64,000 bases of DNA, taken from positions 535,380 through 599,379 of the forward strand of contig CAUJNA010001868.1 in the NCBI GenBank assembly GCA_963377175.1, written 5' to 3'. Positions 40,531 to 51,945 of this stretch are shown here, piece by piece. The notes beneath the pieces were generated by a model. It saw only the letters and a list, made by a program, of their open reading frames with translations. It ran no database searches and was not told the DNA's origin. Position 1 is the first letter of the stretch. Each line of letters opens with the position of its first letter. The stretch comes from Effrenium voratum. Taxonomy: Eukaryota; Sar; Dinophyceae; Suessiales; Symbiodiniaceae. The position numbers and the translations under genes were made by a program.

Positions 40531-40635
40531 CTAGGTCCCCCAGTAGTGCCCTTTTACCTTTTTTTGGGAGGGTTCCCCTACTAGACTACAGAAAAAAGGG
40601 TACCTTCATTCTAACCTCTCTACTGGAGGACCTAG
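40531..40635. repeat. TIR repeat family A, copy 7 (best-preserved copy)
   Basis: CTAGGTCCCCCAGTAG ... CTACTGGAGGACCTAG, inverted ends with one mismatch over 16 bp. Internal blocks TGCCCTTTTACC, GGGAGGGTTCCCCTACTAG, ACTACAGAAAAAAGGGTACC and TTCATTCTAACCTCT are all present. Confidence 0.95.
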
Positions 40636-40991
40636 TGTTTGCTTTCTTGACGAAAGCGCGTTCAATCGCCGGGAATCGGAACAAGAGTTCCGAACACCAC
40701 CCCCCAATCGCCTCTTTCTGTCCGGCCTAAAAATTGGGCTTTGCCCCTCTTAACTAGATGCGCGAAAGCCAGCGAAGACAGGTTCCCAGAAGGCATCGCC
40801 TCCAAGAAAGGCAGGGGTCAAAAAGTGTGCGCTGGGAGCTGAGACTTGGAGAGAGCCCTCAAAACCCCACCGGCCAAAATTAAATATCTCCGTTTCAAGC
40901 AATTCCGTGAGGGGGACGCGCAAGCTGGCGAAAAAAGAAGAAAACAAGAGGGTTCCACCGGCCAAAGCGCTTCCCCCCCGAATTTTTCCAG

Positions 40992-41063
40992 GAGATCTCT
41001 GCGCGGATGATGGAGGAGCGGGAGAGGCAGCAGGTGCGGCGCCTCGCCGAGCTCGAGGCGCGC
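40992..41063 (+). CDS. Coiled-coil exon 2
   Basis: After TTTCCAG it reads EISARMMEERERQQVRRLAE and then LEA. A heptad-like charged helix; GC-rich. The 3' border is set before GCGCGC (GC donor after a GAG codon), as in other exons, but this is an estimate. Confidence 0.6.
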
Positions 41064-41120
41064 GCTTCCGCTTCGTGTCGACTCGAGCGCCGATTCGAGC
41101 GCCGGTGGTGGGGGATGCTT

Positions 41121-41219
41121 CCATTTGCCTAAGTTCTTTTTTGGCTTGTTGGTTGTAAAGGGAATCGATTTCACTACTGGACATATGTTTGTTTTTTCCC
41201 TGGGGCTTAAGCAAATGGA
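41121..41219. repeat. TIR repeat family B, copy 6
   Basis: CCATTTGCCTAAG ... GGCTTAAGCAAATGG. Core CTTGTTGGTTGTAAAGGGAATCG then TCACTACTGGACAT. Confidence 0.92.
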
Positions 41220-41697
41220 GGGATGTTGCTTTGTCGATGCCGTGGGGGTTGCTTTGGTAGACGGGCGCAGACATGGGGCCAAAGATTGGGCCGTAAGACA
41301 ACCTTTGGTAAAAAGAGGGAGGCCTTTGCAAAATGTCTGGTGGACAGGATTCTTTTTCTTTCGGAGGGAGCCGACGGCGGTGGAGAATTTGATTGTTGCA
41401 GACCTGCTCTGCACCCGGAAAAGCAAAAAGGCGCACAGGGTGGTTCGGATAGAAGTACACAATCAGGGCGTGCTTTAATTAAACGCAATGGTGGGCCAAG
41501 CCCCTTCTTCAACATGGTGTTCAGGCAGCCGCCCTTTGGTCCACTTACCCTCGCACCTTGCAGCCACGTACCTTTGCTGGGAACGTTCAAATGCGAACCT
41601 TGGCATTTCGGGACAGAGTGGGACAGATGAAGGTCACTATCTTAAGGTGAACAGATATGACCACTTGACTCTTGATCTGTAGTTTACCTAGGTCCCC

Positions 41698-41783
41698 CAG
41701 TAGTGCCCTTTCCCCTACTAAAATGGACTTCAAAAAATCGGGTACCCTCATTCTAACCTCTGTACTTGTACTGGAGGACCTAG
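41698..41783. repeat. TIR repeat family A, copy 8
   Basis: CTAGGTCCCCCAGTAG ... TACTGGAGGACCTAG. The G-run block is deleted. Confidence 0.92.
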
Positions 41784-42035
41784 TTGCTGACCAGAATTCA
41801 GATTGGCAGTTTGAGTTTGGCAGTTTGGGATTTGCACGTTGGACACGGGCCCTTGGCTTGAGACAATCGGGGACCTCGACTCTGGCCCGCCACCATCTGC
41901 ACCAAGGGTGAGCGGAGCCTATGTGCAAATCCGGGCAGACCCGTTTTTGTTTTCTTATGTTGGTGGTTTCACGATAGACTATCATTTACTGGGTGAGGAT
42001 CTTACTTTGGACCAAGCTTCGGAGCTACCGACCAG

Positions 42036-42080
42036 GAGCGGAAGCAGATGGAGGCAGAGCGGAAGAAGTACGAGCACCAC
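42036..42080 (+). CDS. Coiled-coil exon 3 (45 bp)
   Basis: Between AG at 42034-42035 and a GT donor (GTGTCATGG) at 42081 it reads ERKQMEAERKKYEHH, exactly 15 codons, phase 0 at both ends. Strongly charged helix. Confidence 0.6.
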
Positions 42081-42681
42081 GTGTCATGGCTAGCCCAAAG
42101 CACCGGAAGGGCAATTCTTAGTAGTCAAGTGCTTCTGCCTGGTTTCAGTGGGGTCGCAGACCCTTTTTCCCACCTTTGTAACCATGTTAAGAGAACCCAA
42201 AGTCAAGAGGGTTTTGGGCACTCATTTGCGCAGCGGTCGTGGTTTCCCTCGTTGCATCGCTGTCAGATTATGCGGATCAGGGATCCAGGTCGACCAACGA
42301 AAGTGAAGACGTAGGGACCGCTCAGCTGTTGAATCTGCCCAGCCTCCGCCCAGAAGCGGCCCCGCTTCTTCCTCCCCGCCAACGGGGCTCAGTTCGGGTT
42401 TGCAAGGTCATCTGGAAATCAAAGGTCAAGTCGCCACTTGGTCTCACGAACATGTTTTTGAACCCAAAGGCTCGCGACCCTCCCATTGAAAGGGAACAGC
42501 GCCTGGGAAGCTTGCAAATCGTGGGAGTTGATAAGAACACCAAGCCCACCAAAAACCAGGAGCCCCCCCCAGAACCCCAAGAACCAACCAAAAACCCCAA
42601 GAACCAAATCACTCCCTCACCCCTAAACCCCCCCCTAACCCCGACCCCTAAACAGCCCCAAGCCCCTAAAAACTATCCGAG

Positions 42682-42780
42682 ATGCTTCTGACGCTGAAGC
42701 GGCTGCTGCAGAAGCTGCGGTTGGCGAAGCCGGAGAACTTCAAAGAGCTCAGCCTGGAGCTGGACGTGCTGCTCCAGGAC
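42682..42780 (+). CDS. Coiled-coil exon 4
   Basis: After CCGAG it reads MLLTLKRLLQKLRLAKPENF and then KELSLELDVLLQD. Amphipathic leucine-rich helices. The first codon is ATG, so it could also be a gene start. It is followed by intron-like GC-rich then G-rich sequence. Confidence 0.55.
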
Positions 42781-43639
42781 TGGCTTGGGACCCGCGCGGG
42801 CGCGTGCGCGGGCACGCGGCGCGATACGCGAGGGAGGCGACCTGGAAAAGGTTTCGCCGTGGAAGACGCGAGAAGGGGGGGACGTGAGAGGGGGGGAGTG
42901 TTCATGTCTCCTGCTTTTTTTTTGGGCCGGAGGTTTTTTTCCGGGTGGGGGCGGGGTTTTTAGGGAACCCGGTATTGCTTTAGTAAGCTCGTCTTGGTCA
43001 GGTCCAAGAGCAACTGCTCTTGATTTGGTCCCCTAAAATCGCCTTGGAGAAAAACTGTTTTGGCTTTCCCTTTCAATACCAACCAAAAACAGGGATTCTA
43101 CTTTGCTTAAAGAGAGAGAGGTCCAGGTGGGTTCGGCCCCTCGGAACTTGGGGTGTGGGCAACCAGAAGCCTGAAGCTGGGATGGGAGTGCTTCTCAGAA
43201 TCTTGGACCCCCTTTTGGTGTTCAAAGAGGAGCCAAAAGGAAGCCATTGCCGTTTCAGGGGTGCACCATCGGCTCTGTCCAGTGGACAGGGGGCGTGTAT
43301 TTTTCCTAAGGGCAGTTTGCTGTGAGCGGCTGGCCCGGCAACCTGAGTTTCCTTAAGGCAGGAAGCCGAAAGTTGTGGACATCTCCAGCCGCTTGATCCC
43401 CTGAAAGAGTTCAACCGGCGAACATCTTGGACGCACTGTAAGTTCCAAGGCCTGTTAGTTGCTTTACTGCCGCTACTTTGGGGGATCATCTGTTCCTTTC
43501 ACAGACCGGCCAAACGCACATCTTTCACTCACCAACGGCTTGTTTCAATCAGCGTTCAACGAGTTCTGATTCCAGCTATTCTTGATCCCCAATGGGATAG
43601 CCATGCATGCGTCACAGTGAGATTGGCTTGGCTTGCCCC

Positions 43640-44390
43640 TAAACCAAGGGTGTGTTTAAAGGTTGGGCGGATGTTCCTTTCCAACCTTCGGCTTCTTGCA
43701 AGGGGGAATTGAAAAGCCACCACCCATTGTCCTTTTTTTTTTTTGGGGGGGGGGAACCCAGCAGAAGCAGACCAGCAGACCAGCTCTCCAGTGGAAAACC
43801 TTCTATTTTCTTTGGGTTTAGGGTTTAGGGTTTAGGGTTTCTGTTCAAACTGTTGGCTTCCCCCTAAATTAAGGGTGTGTTTAAAGGTTGGGTGCATCAT
43901 GGTGCATGTTCCCTTAGAATCTTGGGCTTCTTTAAAGGGGAATGCAAGGCCAGCACACACTTTCCCGGTTTTTGGTTTTGCCTCTTCTTTTTTTTGGGGG
44001 GAAACCCAACAGAAGCAGACCAGCAGACCAGCAGACCAACTCTCCATACAACCTCCCGCGCTGAAAGCCCAAAGATGGGGAATTGAGAGCCTTGAGAGCC
44101 TTCGGCTTCTTTAAAGGACACCTCTCAGCATTTCTCGTTCCTGAGTTCTCTCCCCCAATTGCTGGGCTTGCCATTTTTTGTTTTCTTCTCGGAACTTTTC
44201 ATTGGACAACCTCCCAACCAACTCTCTGGCAAACCTCCCATTTTCAGGGTTTTTCGGAAGAATTGAAAGGACACACCGCCCGGTGCTTTTTTTGGGGGGG
44301 GAGGGGGAACCCCAACAGAAGCAGACCAGCAGACCAGCAGACCAGCAGACCAACCCCCCACGGGAAAACCGTCCATTGTTCTCCGGTTTT
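43640..44390. repeat. Tandem block of three diverged units with CAGAAGCAGACCAGCAGACC
   Basis: Three units share, in order, AAGGGTGTGTTTAAAGGTTGGG (first two), TTCGGCTTCTT, a T/G homopolymer pair, AACCC(C)AACAGAAGCAGACC with 1-4 extra AGCAGACC steps, and CTCTCC. CAG-type steps are at 43757-43785, 44010-44042 and 44318-44352. Confidence 0.8.
43814..43840. repeat. Interstitial TTTAGGG telomere-like repeat
   Basis: Three perfect TTTAGGG units (43817-43837) with partial units on either side. TTTAGGG is the Arabidopsis-type telomere unit, also reported for dinoflagellates. It lies between units of the tandem block. Confidence 0.85.
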
Positions 44391-44409
44391 TCCTCTGCCC
44401 AGCGCCTAG

Positions 44410-44489
44410 GAGAACGAGTGCCTGCGGGCTCTGCGAGTGGAGGCCGAGAAGGTGCGGCAGGAGGCCAAGACCCGGGTCTCGCAGCTCAG
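44410..44489 (+). CDS. Coiled-coil exon 5
   Basis: After CTAG it reads ENECLRALRVEAEKVRQEAK and then TRVSQLR, a clear coiled-coil pattern. The CTAGGAG acceptor context is shared with the exon at 46928. Confidence 0.65.
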
Positions 44490-44519
44490 GCTGAAAATGG
44501 GGGCGGCGTCTCGGGTTTT

Positions 44520-44608
44520 TCCAGCGATTGGTGCCCTTTCTCACCCGGGAGGGGTTCCTCTAGAATAGACTACAGAAAAAACAAGTTGGTACTCTTATTC
44601 TAACAGAA
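44520..44608. repeat. TIR repeat family A, copy 9 (ends lost)
   Basis: Contains CCAGCGATTGGTGCCCTTT, AATAGACTACAGAAAAAAC and GTTGGTACTCTTATTCTAAC. The terminal CTAGGTCC and GGACCTAG are not intact. Confidence 0.8.
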
Positions 44609-45469
44609 TTCTAAGGGTTGCTTCCCCATTCTTAACCCAGGGATCCTTCTTTCTAAGCACCAAAAACCCTGCATGAAAGGAATGGGGAATCAACCCCTAG
44701 AAACTTGTGGCTCAAAGAACGGTGGCGGTCCCAAATAATTGGCTCACTTTCCGAGACTTTTCATTCTTTGCGGATGAAACAACCAGTTTTTGGACTGGCT
44801 CCCGGACTTGTTGCAGCTTTTTGGAAGGAATCCATGTTAGGGGCAAAAAAGGAGCTTGGACTTTTGGTTGGCCCTTCCCACTCAGGAAGTGAGCGGATTG
44901 AACCCTGTCTTGGATCTCAGAGACGAGAATCAAACCCGGCGGGTTCCCTTAGGTTCCAAACCGCCCAATTGGATCCCAACATGCCCGACTCCGCCCGACT
45001 TCCCCCCCACCATCCCAAGGGTACCATAACTATCCTTACTTTGCCGATTTGATTTCGCTTGAAGCATTTTGGGATTTCCGCGCACCAATTATTGAGGGTT
45101 CCCAGCAAAGCTCAGAACGTCGCGCCAATACCAGGGCGTGGATAACTTTTGTACCCAGTCTGGTCGACAGTAAGCAGACCGGGCCAAACGGGCATAAAGC
45201 CGCTTGGAGGGAGTCCTCGATTTTTTCAAACAAGCAACCTCCATCACCCGCTGCCGCGTGAATTCGGTGTGTTTGCCGCAGGCATCAAGTCAGCTTGTTT
45301 GTGTTTGCATGTGTTTTCTGCCGCTGCCGTCGCGGCAGCATTGCGGATGTTTGACCAGACGCTCCCAGAAGTCCGAAGCTGTTTTTTTACTTGCTGTGAG
45401 TTCAGAGGAAGTTCGGATTTTGCAGCAGCTCTGTGTTGCTTCCCATTGCCAATGGCAAAACGTGGAATG

Positions 45470-45660
45470 CACCACCAGCACCAGCACCAGCACCGCCACC
45501 GCGACCGCCACCAATATTACCACCAACACCACCACCACCAAAAGAAGGAGAAGAAGAAGGAGCAGAAGAAGAAGAAGAAGAAGCAGAAGAAGAAGACGAA
45601 GAAGAAGAAGAAGAAGACGAAGAAGAAGAAGAAGATGAACAAGCAGGAGAAGACAAAGAA
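45470..45660. repeat. CCA then AAG trinucleotide tracts
   Basis: (CCA)n-like at 45471-45540 followed by (AAG)n-like at 45541-45655. They produce Glu/Lys-rich frames in several readings and are not taken as coding. Confidence 0.9.
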
Positions 45661-45690
45661 GAACCAAGCGACCGACCGACCGGCAAAAAG

Positions 45691-45858
<168 letters not shown>

Positions 45859-45890
45859 CCCTTGGTGCTTCTCCCTGGGGAGATTCCGAG

Positions 45891-45974
45891 GAAGATCTCC
45901 TCGTTCCTGCAGCGGGTGGACCAGAAGAAGCGGCAGGCGGAGGAAAGCCGAAGGCAGCAGGAGGAGACGAAACG
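45891..45974 (+). CDS. Coiled-coil exon 6
   Basis: After TTCCGAG it reads KISSFLQRVDQKKRQAEESR and then RQQEETK. Charged helix. The frame is continuous with the CAAG array upstream only by chance. Confidence 0.6.
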
Positions 45975-46844
45975 CGGTTCGTTTCGGGGGCTTGTCCAAA
46001 ATGAGTGCCCGGTTTTTTTGGGCCTAGGGTCCAAAAGCGGTCCATATCTTTGACAACTCACCTTTTGGAGGATTTTAAGGGGAAACCAAAAGGGGTGCCA
46101 ATGTTGAGAGCCACCCTTTGGATCTTGGCGTTTTTGCAGTTCTTGGCGTTTTCGGGTTGAACCTCGCCTTGAATTGACGGGAATCACCTTTGAAGGTCTC
46201 AGAGATGCAGCCAAGTTCTCGAAAAAAGCTTGTTTTGTTTGCGGTGGGAAGGGAGGTGATCCCCTAATAGGAAGGAACTGAGATCAGATTTCCTTCCTCG
46301 TGCCTTTTTGCGTGGATCTCAAATCAAAGGAGTTGCGCGTCCATCTTTTATGGCGGATGAACAAGGGAAACCTTGCAAGTTGCCATGGCTTGCGGGTTAT
46401 GTACCCGAACCATGCCTGCCTGAGCTTCAGTCAACATATCCGGCAGCTTTAGGGTCCATTTGGGAGAAACATGTTTCTCATGGAAGAGCGTAGCGGTGCC
46501 ATTTTATAAATCACCAATATGAGCCAAAATGCCCCTGTCATTTTCGCTCAAGTCTGTTTGGGGCATTGCCCACTGAACAACAACAAACAAGTAGACAGTA
46601 GACATGTTAATTTCCCGACTGAAAAGAGCTTTGCCTCGGCCGGCATAAACTGCTTTCCCCATGGGCGCAAACCCGACTGGAGAAAAAGCGGGGGAGAAAA
46701 AAAACACGCTCGCAAGCGCAAGCGCTTGATAGGAGGCATAGGTGTCCGTTTTGGTTGTTTTGCTCGAAAAATAGAGGGCGATTCCTGGTTTCCCTGGTGG
46801 TTTAATCATCTACCAGGGCCATCTATTTTCCTCAAAAGGACCTA

Positions 46845-46885
46845 CTAGGTCCCTTAGTAGAGCCCTTTTACCAACTTCTACCGGG
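46845..46885. repeat. TIR repeat family A, copy 10 (left fragment)
   Basis: CTAGGTCCCTTAGTAGAGCCC followed by TTTTACC; the rest is lost. Confidence 0.7.
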
Positions 46886-46927
46886 GAAACCCATCCAAAT
46901 TTCTCTAAGTGGGACACCTAGCGCTAG

Positions 46928-47010
46928 GAGGGCTGCCGGAAGCTGCTGGAGCAGCTGGAGCAGCTGGTGGAGGCGGTGGAGACCGTGGCCGAGGTCCTCG
47001 AGGAGCGCCA
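46928..47010 (+). CDS. Coiled-coil exon 7
   Basis: After CTAG it reads EGCRKLLEQLEQLVEAVETV and then AEVLEER, with Leu/Val at heptad spacing. GC-rich; followed by a G-rich intron start. Confidence 0.65.
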
Positions 47011-48080
47011 AACGAGCGGAGCGAGCGGAGCGAAGCAGCGGGAAGCCGAGCGGGGAGGGAGAGGGGCGGAGATTTGGCGGGGGGGGGGGGGGAGGGGCTT
47101 TGCTCTCTTTTTTTTTGGGTGGCGCAGGACTTGTGGTTTAATTAGGGATGGTAAGTTTAGGATGGTTTTAGGGTTTTGGGTTGGAGGGGGGGGGAGGGCG
47201 ATGATACCAGTGGAAAGTTGTTGGTAGGGGATGGTTGGGGATTTTGGTTGGCATGGTTGGTTGCTAGCTTGGTTGGCGTTTCCCCCTTTTTTGCCCTTCA
47301 ATGAGGGATGGAACTATCCCGAGAAAAACCATCCATCCTCTGGTTTCCTTTAATTAAGGAAATCCCCAACCGGTTCATTCCGAGAACCCGAAGGTCACTC
47401 CCCAGTGACCACCAGCAAGTTTAGGACGGTTTATAAAACATGGGATGGTTCATAAAGTTCAGGATGGTTTAGGGTTAGGAGTTCGGGAGGACCCTCGTAT
47501 CAGTGGACAGTTGTTGGGGCGATGCTCCGTGAGACTGCACCTCCTGCCACCAGGAGACTCATTTGGCATTGGGGCTCGAAAGGTGACGCTTGACATGAGG
47601 CTTGCTAGGCGCCCCCCTACAGGAGTACTGGGGATAGGCCAAGGCAAAGCGAATAAGCAGGGCGGCCTCTTCCACTGTGCAAACACGATTTGGGGAAGAT
47701 TTGATTGAGCACTATGTAAAGGCTGCATCAGACACTAAGGACAACATCAAGTATCCTGGTTTGAAGTTTGGGGCCTCATGGATACAGGTTGTGCAAGAGT
47801 TGCTCAAGCAAGCAGCCTTGGTTTCCCCTTAAACTAAGAGTGATTGGCAAGACTTGTTCAAACTTTGCAGCCTCTGGTCTTTTACTGGCTTGAGCAACTC
47901 CCTTTTGCTTTCCCCAACAGCTGGAAGCAAGGGGTCTGTGCCCACAAGGAGGGTTGCGGGCATGCACAGGGCGGTTCCGACGATGGTTCCGGGGACGGGC
48001 GTGGGATGCAGGCACTGCTGGGCGTACGCACGCTGTTCGGGATATCACCTGAGCTGATTTTTGAACCACCAGCCCAACCT

Positions 48081-48195
48081 ATTTCCCCCAGTCTTGCCCT
48101 TTTACCGTGTTTTGGGGGAGGGTTCCCCTACTAACATGACTACCGGAAAAAAAGGAGTGGTACTCTTATTCTAACCTCTCTACTGGAGGACCTAG
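48081..48195. repeat. TIR repeat family A, copy 11
   Basis: Left end diverged (ATTTCCCCCAGTCTTGCCC), right end CTCTACTGGAGGACCTAG intact, with the internal GGTTCCCCTACTAACATGACTAC block. Confidence 0.88.
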
Positions 48196-48369
48196 TCGCT
48201 CCTGCCACTCCTCTTCGGACCCAAACGAAAAAGGCCGGGTTTCAAGCCTAAAATCCCCCCAACCCCCCCCCCCCCTGACCCCCCCTAACTCCCTTGAACC
48301 CTAACCCCCCCAACCCCCCTAACCTCGGGTTTAACCCCCCCACCAAAGCGAAGAAGGCGGCGGGTTTCA

Positions 48370-48475
48370 AGCCCTGCGACACGAGGACAAGATGAACAGC
48401 ATCCAGGGCCCGGCGGTGCCGAGCGACCAAGAGCTCGAGGAGTTCTCGGAGTCGGTGGGCCAGGCGGACAAGGAG
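48370..48475 (+). CDS. Helical exon 8
   Basis: Reads ALRHEDKMNSIQGPAVPSDQ and then ELEEFSESVGQADKE. The 3' end is before GCGCCA (GC donor after GAG). It joins phase 0 to the next exon as ADKE-VQEAYDTC. Acidic helices with one Pro break. Confidence 0.62.
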
Positions 48476-48630
48476 GCGCCAGTTGGAAGAAATATCCCGG
48501 GAACGGGGCAAGGGGGGTGGTTCTTGGGGACCTGAAAAACGTGGTTTTCGCAGTTCTTTGGCTCAAAACGGACTATGTGGGCGGAAGTGGGTAGACGCCT
48601 GTGGGACTGCCCTTCTTTTTTACGCCCGAG

Positions 48631-48724
48631 GTGCAAGAAGCCTACGACACCTGCATGGAGTTCGTGCGGGAGAACAGCGAGGCGATCGAGGAGATGGAGG
48701 TGGAGGGCATGAGCGGCAAGGCCG
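48631..48724 (+). CDS. Helical exon 9
   Basis: After CCCGAG it reads VQEAYDTCMEFVRENSEAIE and then EMEVEGMSGKA. Acidic helix continuing exon 8 in phase. TIR family B copy 7 begins within about 30 bp of its end. Confidence 0.62.
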
Positions 48725-48751
48725 AAACGGCCGAACAACAGCACCACACCC

Positions 48752-48860
48752 TCCATTAGCTTAAGAATATGTTTGAATTTTCCCTTGTTGGTTTTAAAAG
48801 AAATTCATCACTACTGGACATGTTTTTTATATTTCTTTCCTGGGGCCTTAACCAAAAGGA
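48752..48860. repeat. TIR repeat family B, copy 7
   Basis: CCATTAGCTTAAGAATATG ... GGGGCCTTAACCAAAAGG. Core CCCTTGTTGGTTTTAAAAG and TCATCACTACTGGACATG. Confidence 0.9.
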
Positions 48861-48879
48861 AGACACGGTTTGGGGATTT

Positions 48880-49015
48880 CAGCCCTTGGTGTTTGTAGAC
48901 GGTAGATGGCCATGGGTCAAAAGCCTACTCAGACCTCCCAGTGAACATCCCAATCCAACCACTAAATAGGTTCTAAGATGGGTGGTGAATTCACTTCCCC
49001 AAAATGGTACCATTG
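48880..49015. repeat. Repeat family F, copy 2 (inverted)
   Basis: CCATGGGTCAAAAGCCTAC, CAGTGAACATCCCAATCCAA and GATGGGTGGTGAATTCAC are the reverse complement of copies 1, 3 and 4. Confidence 0.75.
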
Positions 49016-49120
49016 GGCCACCAATCCAAGCCACCACTTGGTGGCAAGCTGATTTTCTTGTCAAGAAAGCTGCAGAAGTTTCCCTTCTGCCACTTCAGTG
49101 ACTTTGATGGCAATATGGCT

Positions 49121-49240
49121 GTCGAAACCGATGGGATCCCATTTTGGGCTAGGTGAATTCACCACCCATTTTAGAAGATATTTGAGTGGTTGGATTGAAT
49201 TGGATGTTCACTGGGGGTAGAGTAGGCTTTTGACCCACCA
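49121..49240. repeat. Repeat family F, copy 3
   Basis: GATGGGATCCCATTTTGGG, GAATTCACCACCCATTTTAG, GGATGTTCACTGGGGGTAG and TTTTGACCCA as in copy 1. With copy 2 it forms a foldback of about 360 bp. Confidence 0.75.
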
Positions 49241-49299
49241 CATGATGCCGTGTAAGACCCCAGGAGCCCAGCGTGTCTGCACTCCGGTTTGGGCGGGTT

Positions 49300-49376
49300 T
49301 GGGTGCATGTTTCCACTTGCCAGGGCAACCCATTTTGGGAGTTGCCCTATTTTTGACTACCCCAGCCATATGTTGG
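49300..49376. repeat. Repeat family G, copy 2
   Basis: TTTCCACTTGCCAGGGCAAC, CATTTTGGG and TATTTTTGACTACCCCAGCCA. Confidence 0.6.
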
Positions 49377-49384
49377 GGTGTACA

Positions 49385-49485
49385 TTTTGGGGTAGATGCA
49401 CCACCCATTTTAGTCTATAGCGGGGATTGGGATGTTCACTGAGGGTACGATTTGGGTTTTGACCCATGGCCATATTTGGGGTGTA
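49385..49485. repeat. Repeat family F, copy 4
   Basis: CACCACCCATTTTAG, GGGATTGGGATGTTCACTGA, GGGTACGATTTGGG and TTTTGACCCATGGCCA. Confidence 0.75.
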
Positions 49486-50194
49486 CACATTGGAAGAGTG
49501 GAAGTTGGGAAGCATTTCTCCCGCCGCCTCCGAATTCGGGGGTCCTTCGTTGCAGAAAGCTGCCAAAGTCTCGTGCGGGGAAGCCGCCGGTGTTGGATTG
49601 AAGAGTATGTGAAAACAATGGAAAACCACGAGGTAATCAACTTCTGGGAGGTTGTCGCTGTTGCCTCAGATTCCATGCATTTTTCGTGTAGAGATTGAGG
49701 AGCGATATAGAGGTGGGATGTTGGAGTGGGGTGTTGACGACTTGGAGTTGGGTGTTGGTAATGTGGGCAGGGGCGGGCTTTTTGATGTTGAATAGTGCCT
49801 TGGTAGTCCCTCCGTGGTGTCAGCAAAAGGGGTATCGATCCAAAGGACACGCCCACAATCGAACCACAGGTGAGACATGATTCTAGCCAATCGAATGGAG
49901 ATTTGTAGGCGCCATGGAAAATATTTGTAGGCGCGTCTTTTGAAGCTCGGCGTATTATGGGGCAGGGTTTGGGTGCTCGGCGCAGCATGCTGTTTGGGAA
50001 AGCCCACAAGCCAAGTGCAAAGCACCAAAGCCACGTGCCTCGTCACTCCTGGCTTCCCTGGTCTCCAACCCAGTCTGAAATTCGGTTGCGTCTCTGGTTT
50101 AGAGCCCATTCAATATTGGGCTTGTGCCCCAAAACGCATCTTAGACATAGGTCTGGGTGAAAATGTGACCACCAGGGGACCGCAGGATGAATCG

Positions 50195-50270
50195 TCCTTG
50201 GTTCCATTTACCACGGCAAGCCAAGTTGGGCTTCCCTATTTTTGACAACCACAGCCACGTAGCTGGCTGG
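50195..50270. repeat. Repeat family G, copy 3
   Basis: GGTTCCATTTACCACGGCAA, CTATTTTTGACAACCACAGC and CACGTAG. Confidence 0.6.
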
Positions 50271-50387
50271 TTGGAAGCAATCCGGACTCGGAGCTGGGAG
50301 TATCCAGCTTTGCTGTTAAAGAGGGAGTGTCTCGGAGCTACTAGGAGAGGCTCTGGTCGCCAAAACCCCAACCTCATGGCAGCTGGA

Positions 50388-50478
50388 GAGGCGGGAGGGG
50401 AGGGGGAGGGAGCCCTTATTCAGCCCTAAAATCAGGCCTTATTTGGGCTCCCTCCCCCTTCCCTCCCTCCCCACCACT
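50388..50478. repeat. Repeat family E foldback, copy 1
   Basis: AGGGGGAGGGAGCCCTTATT on the left and ATTTGGGCTCCCTCCCCC on the right form an inverted pair around TCAGCCCTAAAATCAGGCC. The same design is at 61735-61830. Confidence 0.8.
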
Positions 50479-50644
50479 GGGATCATTATGTGGACGGGTT
50501 ATGAAAGTCAGAAAATGGTATTTTCATTCAACCCACCACTTAGGGGGTGACATTGATCATGGTAAAATGATGAAGCCAGCCCCAGGAAAAAACGCCTCTT
50601 CCCTCCGCCTCGGCCTCGCCCCCTCGCGCTGCGGCGCGCTCCAG

Positions 50645-50731
50645 GCACAGCTGGAGGCCTTGGCGCAGCGCGCCGAGGCGGCGCACGCCAAGCGCAGCAG
50701 CTGCCTCGGGGGCATGGAGAACGCCAAGCAG
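50645..50731 (+). CDS. Coiled-coil exon 10
   Basis: After CTCCAG it reads AQLEALAQRAEAAHAKRSSC and then LGGMENAKQ. Ala/Gln/Glu-rich helix. GC-rich in a region that is otherwise intron-like. Confidence 0.55.
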
Positions 50732-51843
50732 GCGCCGCCCGGGAAAGAAAACCAACGCACCCGAAGAATCCGCGCGGCGGCTGTGGGCGGGCCGGGCCGT
50801 TTTTTTTGTTTGGGGGGGGGGGGTTGCTCTATCTTTTTTATCCGTAGGGATCTGGGCGGTTCCCAGCGTGTCGTTCGGTTTGAGTTACGTGTTTTACGTG
50901 ATTAGGTTTAGTGTGTTTTGGGGTTTCCTCTAGGTCTTTGGTGGTGTTTAATGGGTCTTTAGTTGTTTTTAGTTGGTTTAGTGGTTGGGTTTATCCGTTT
51001 CACCCACAAAAGGTTAACAACTTTGAGCAGGGTATCTGAGGACAGCCCAGAGATGGTAGTTGGATTCTCCGAGCCATGGAAACCCTAAGGTTGAACATAG
51101 CCTTTTCAACTTTTTGGGCCCTTGTCCCTCTCGCAACTGCTGGAACCCAATTACTAAGGCTGGAACTCAAGCAGCTGGGGTTATACAGGCTTTATCTTTG
51201 TTCCCATATACCAAGGTGCCATTTGGTGGATTCCAGTTTTTGAGCCTCCGTCAATTGAGCTGCAAAGGTTTCAGCACATTCGTCAAATCGCAGACGGGCC
51301 AGGGATTCGCAGCAAAAGTTTTGTACACGCTTTTGCGACATGCGAGCAAGGTGTTCCAACCCTGCAAAGGCAAAACCAGAGGATTTCCAGGGGCCCTCTC
51401 TCCTAGAGATAGGTTGTCTCAAAATTTGGAACCCTCAAACCAAGCGGTTTTCCTTGTGTTCCCCTTCAACACCCTCCCAAACACACACACACACACACAC
51501 AAAACAAAAACAAGAAACAAGGAAGCAACAGCGTACCATCAACGTACCATCAAAAAAGACACCTCCCGCGTCACAAATAAATCCCCCCACTCCCAACAGT
51601 CCAACGGATTGGCCAACCGCCCACGGGCCCCAACTGGGTTGCCCCAAAGTTGAATAGTAGACCGCTTCAATAAATACAGCGCTTGCTGTAGGTACATGTC
51701 CTTAAAAACAAAAAAAAAGGTTAAAAAAAAAAACGACCCTAGGTCATATCCCTAGGTCATATTTTATCGCTGTAGGTACATATCCCTAGGTCTTTACATT
51801 AAACCCGGCCGCCTCCCAAGCCGAGCGCCTCCCAAGACGGCAG

Positions 51844-51945
51844 GTGGCGCTTCTGCGGCACTCGGAGGCGGTGGAGGCTTTGGAGCGCAAGAGCCTGGCA
51901 GAGGCGCTTCTGGAGAGGGAGAAGGCCGTCTTCAAGCGCCCGGAG
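51844..51945 (+). CDS. Coiled-coil exon 11
   Basis: After CGGCAG it reads VALLRHSEAVEALERKSLAE and then ALLEREKAVFKRPE. Charged amphipathic helix. A long G run follows the 3' end (51957-52005). Confidence 0.62.
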
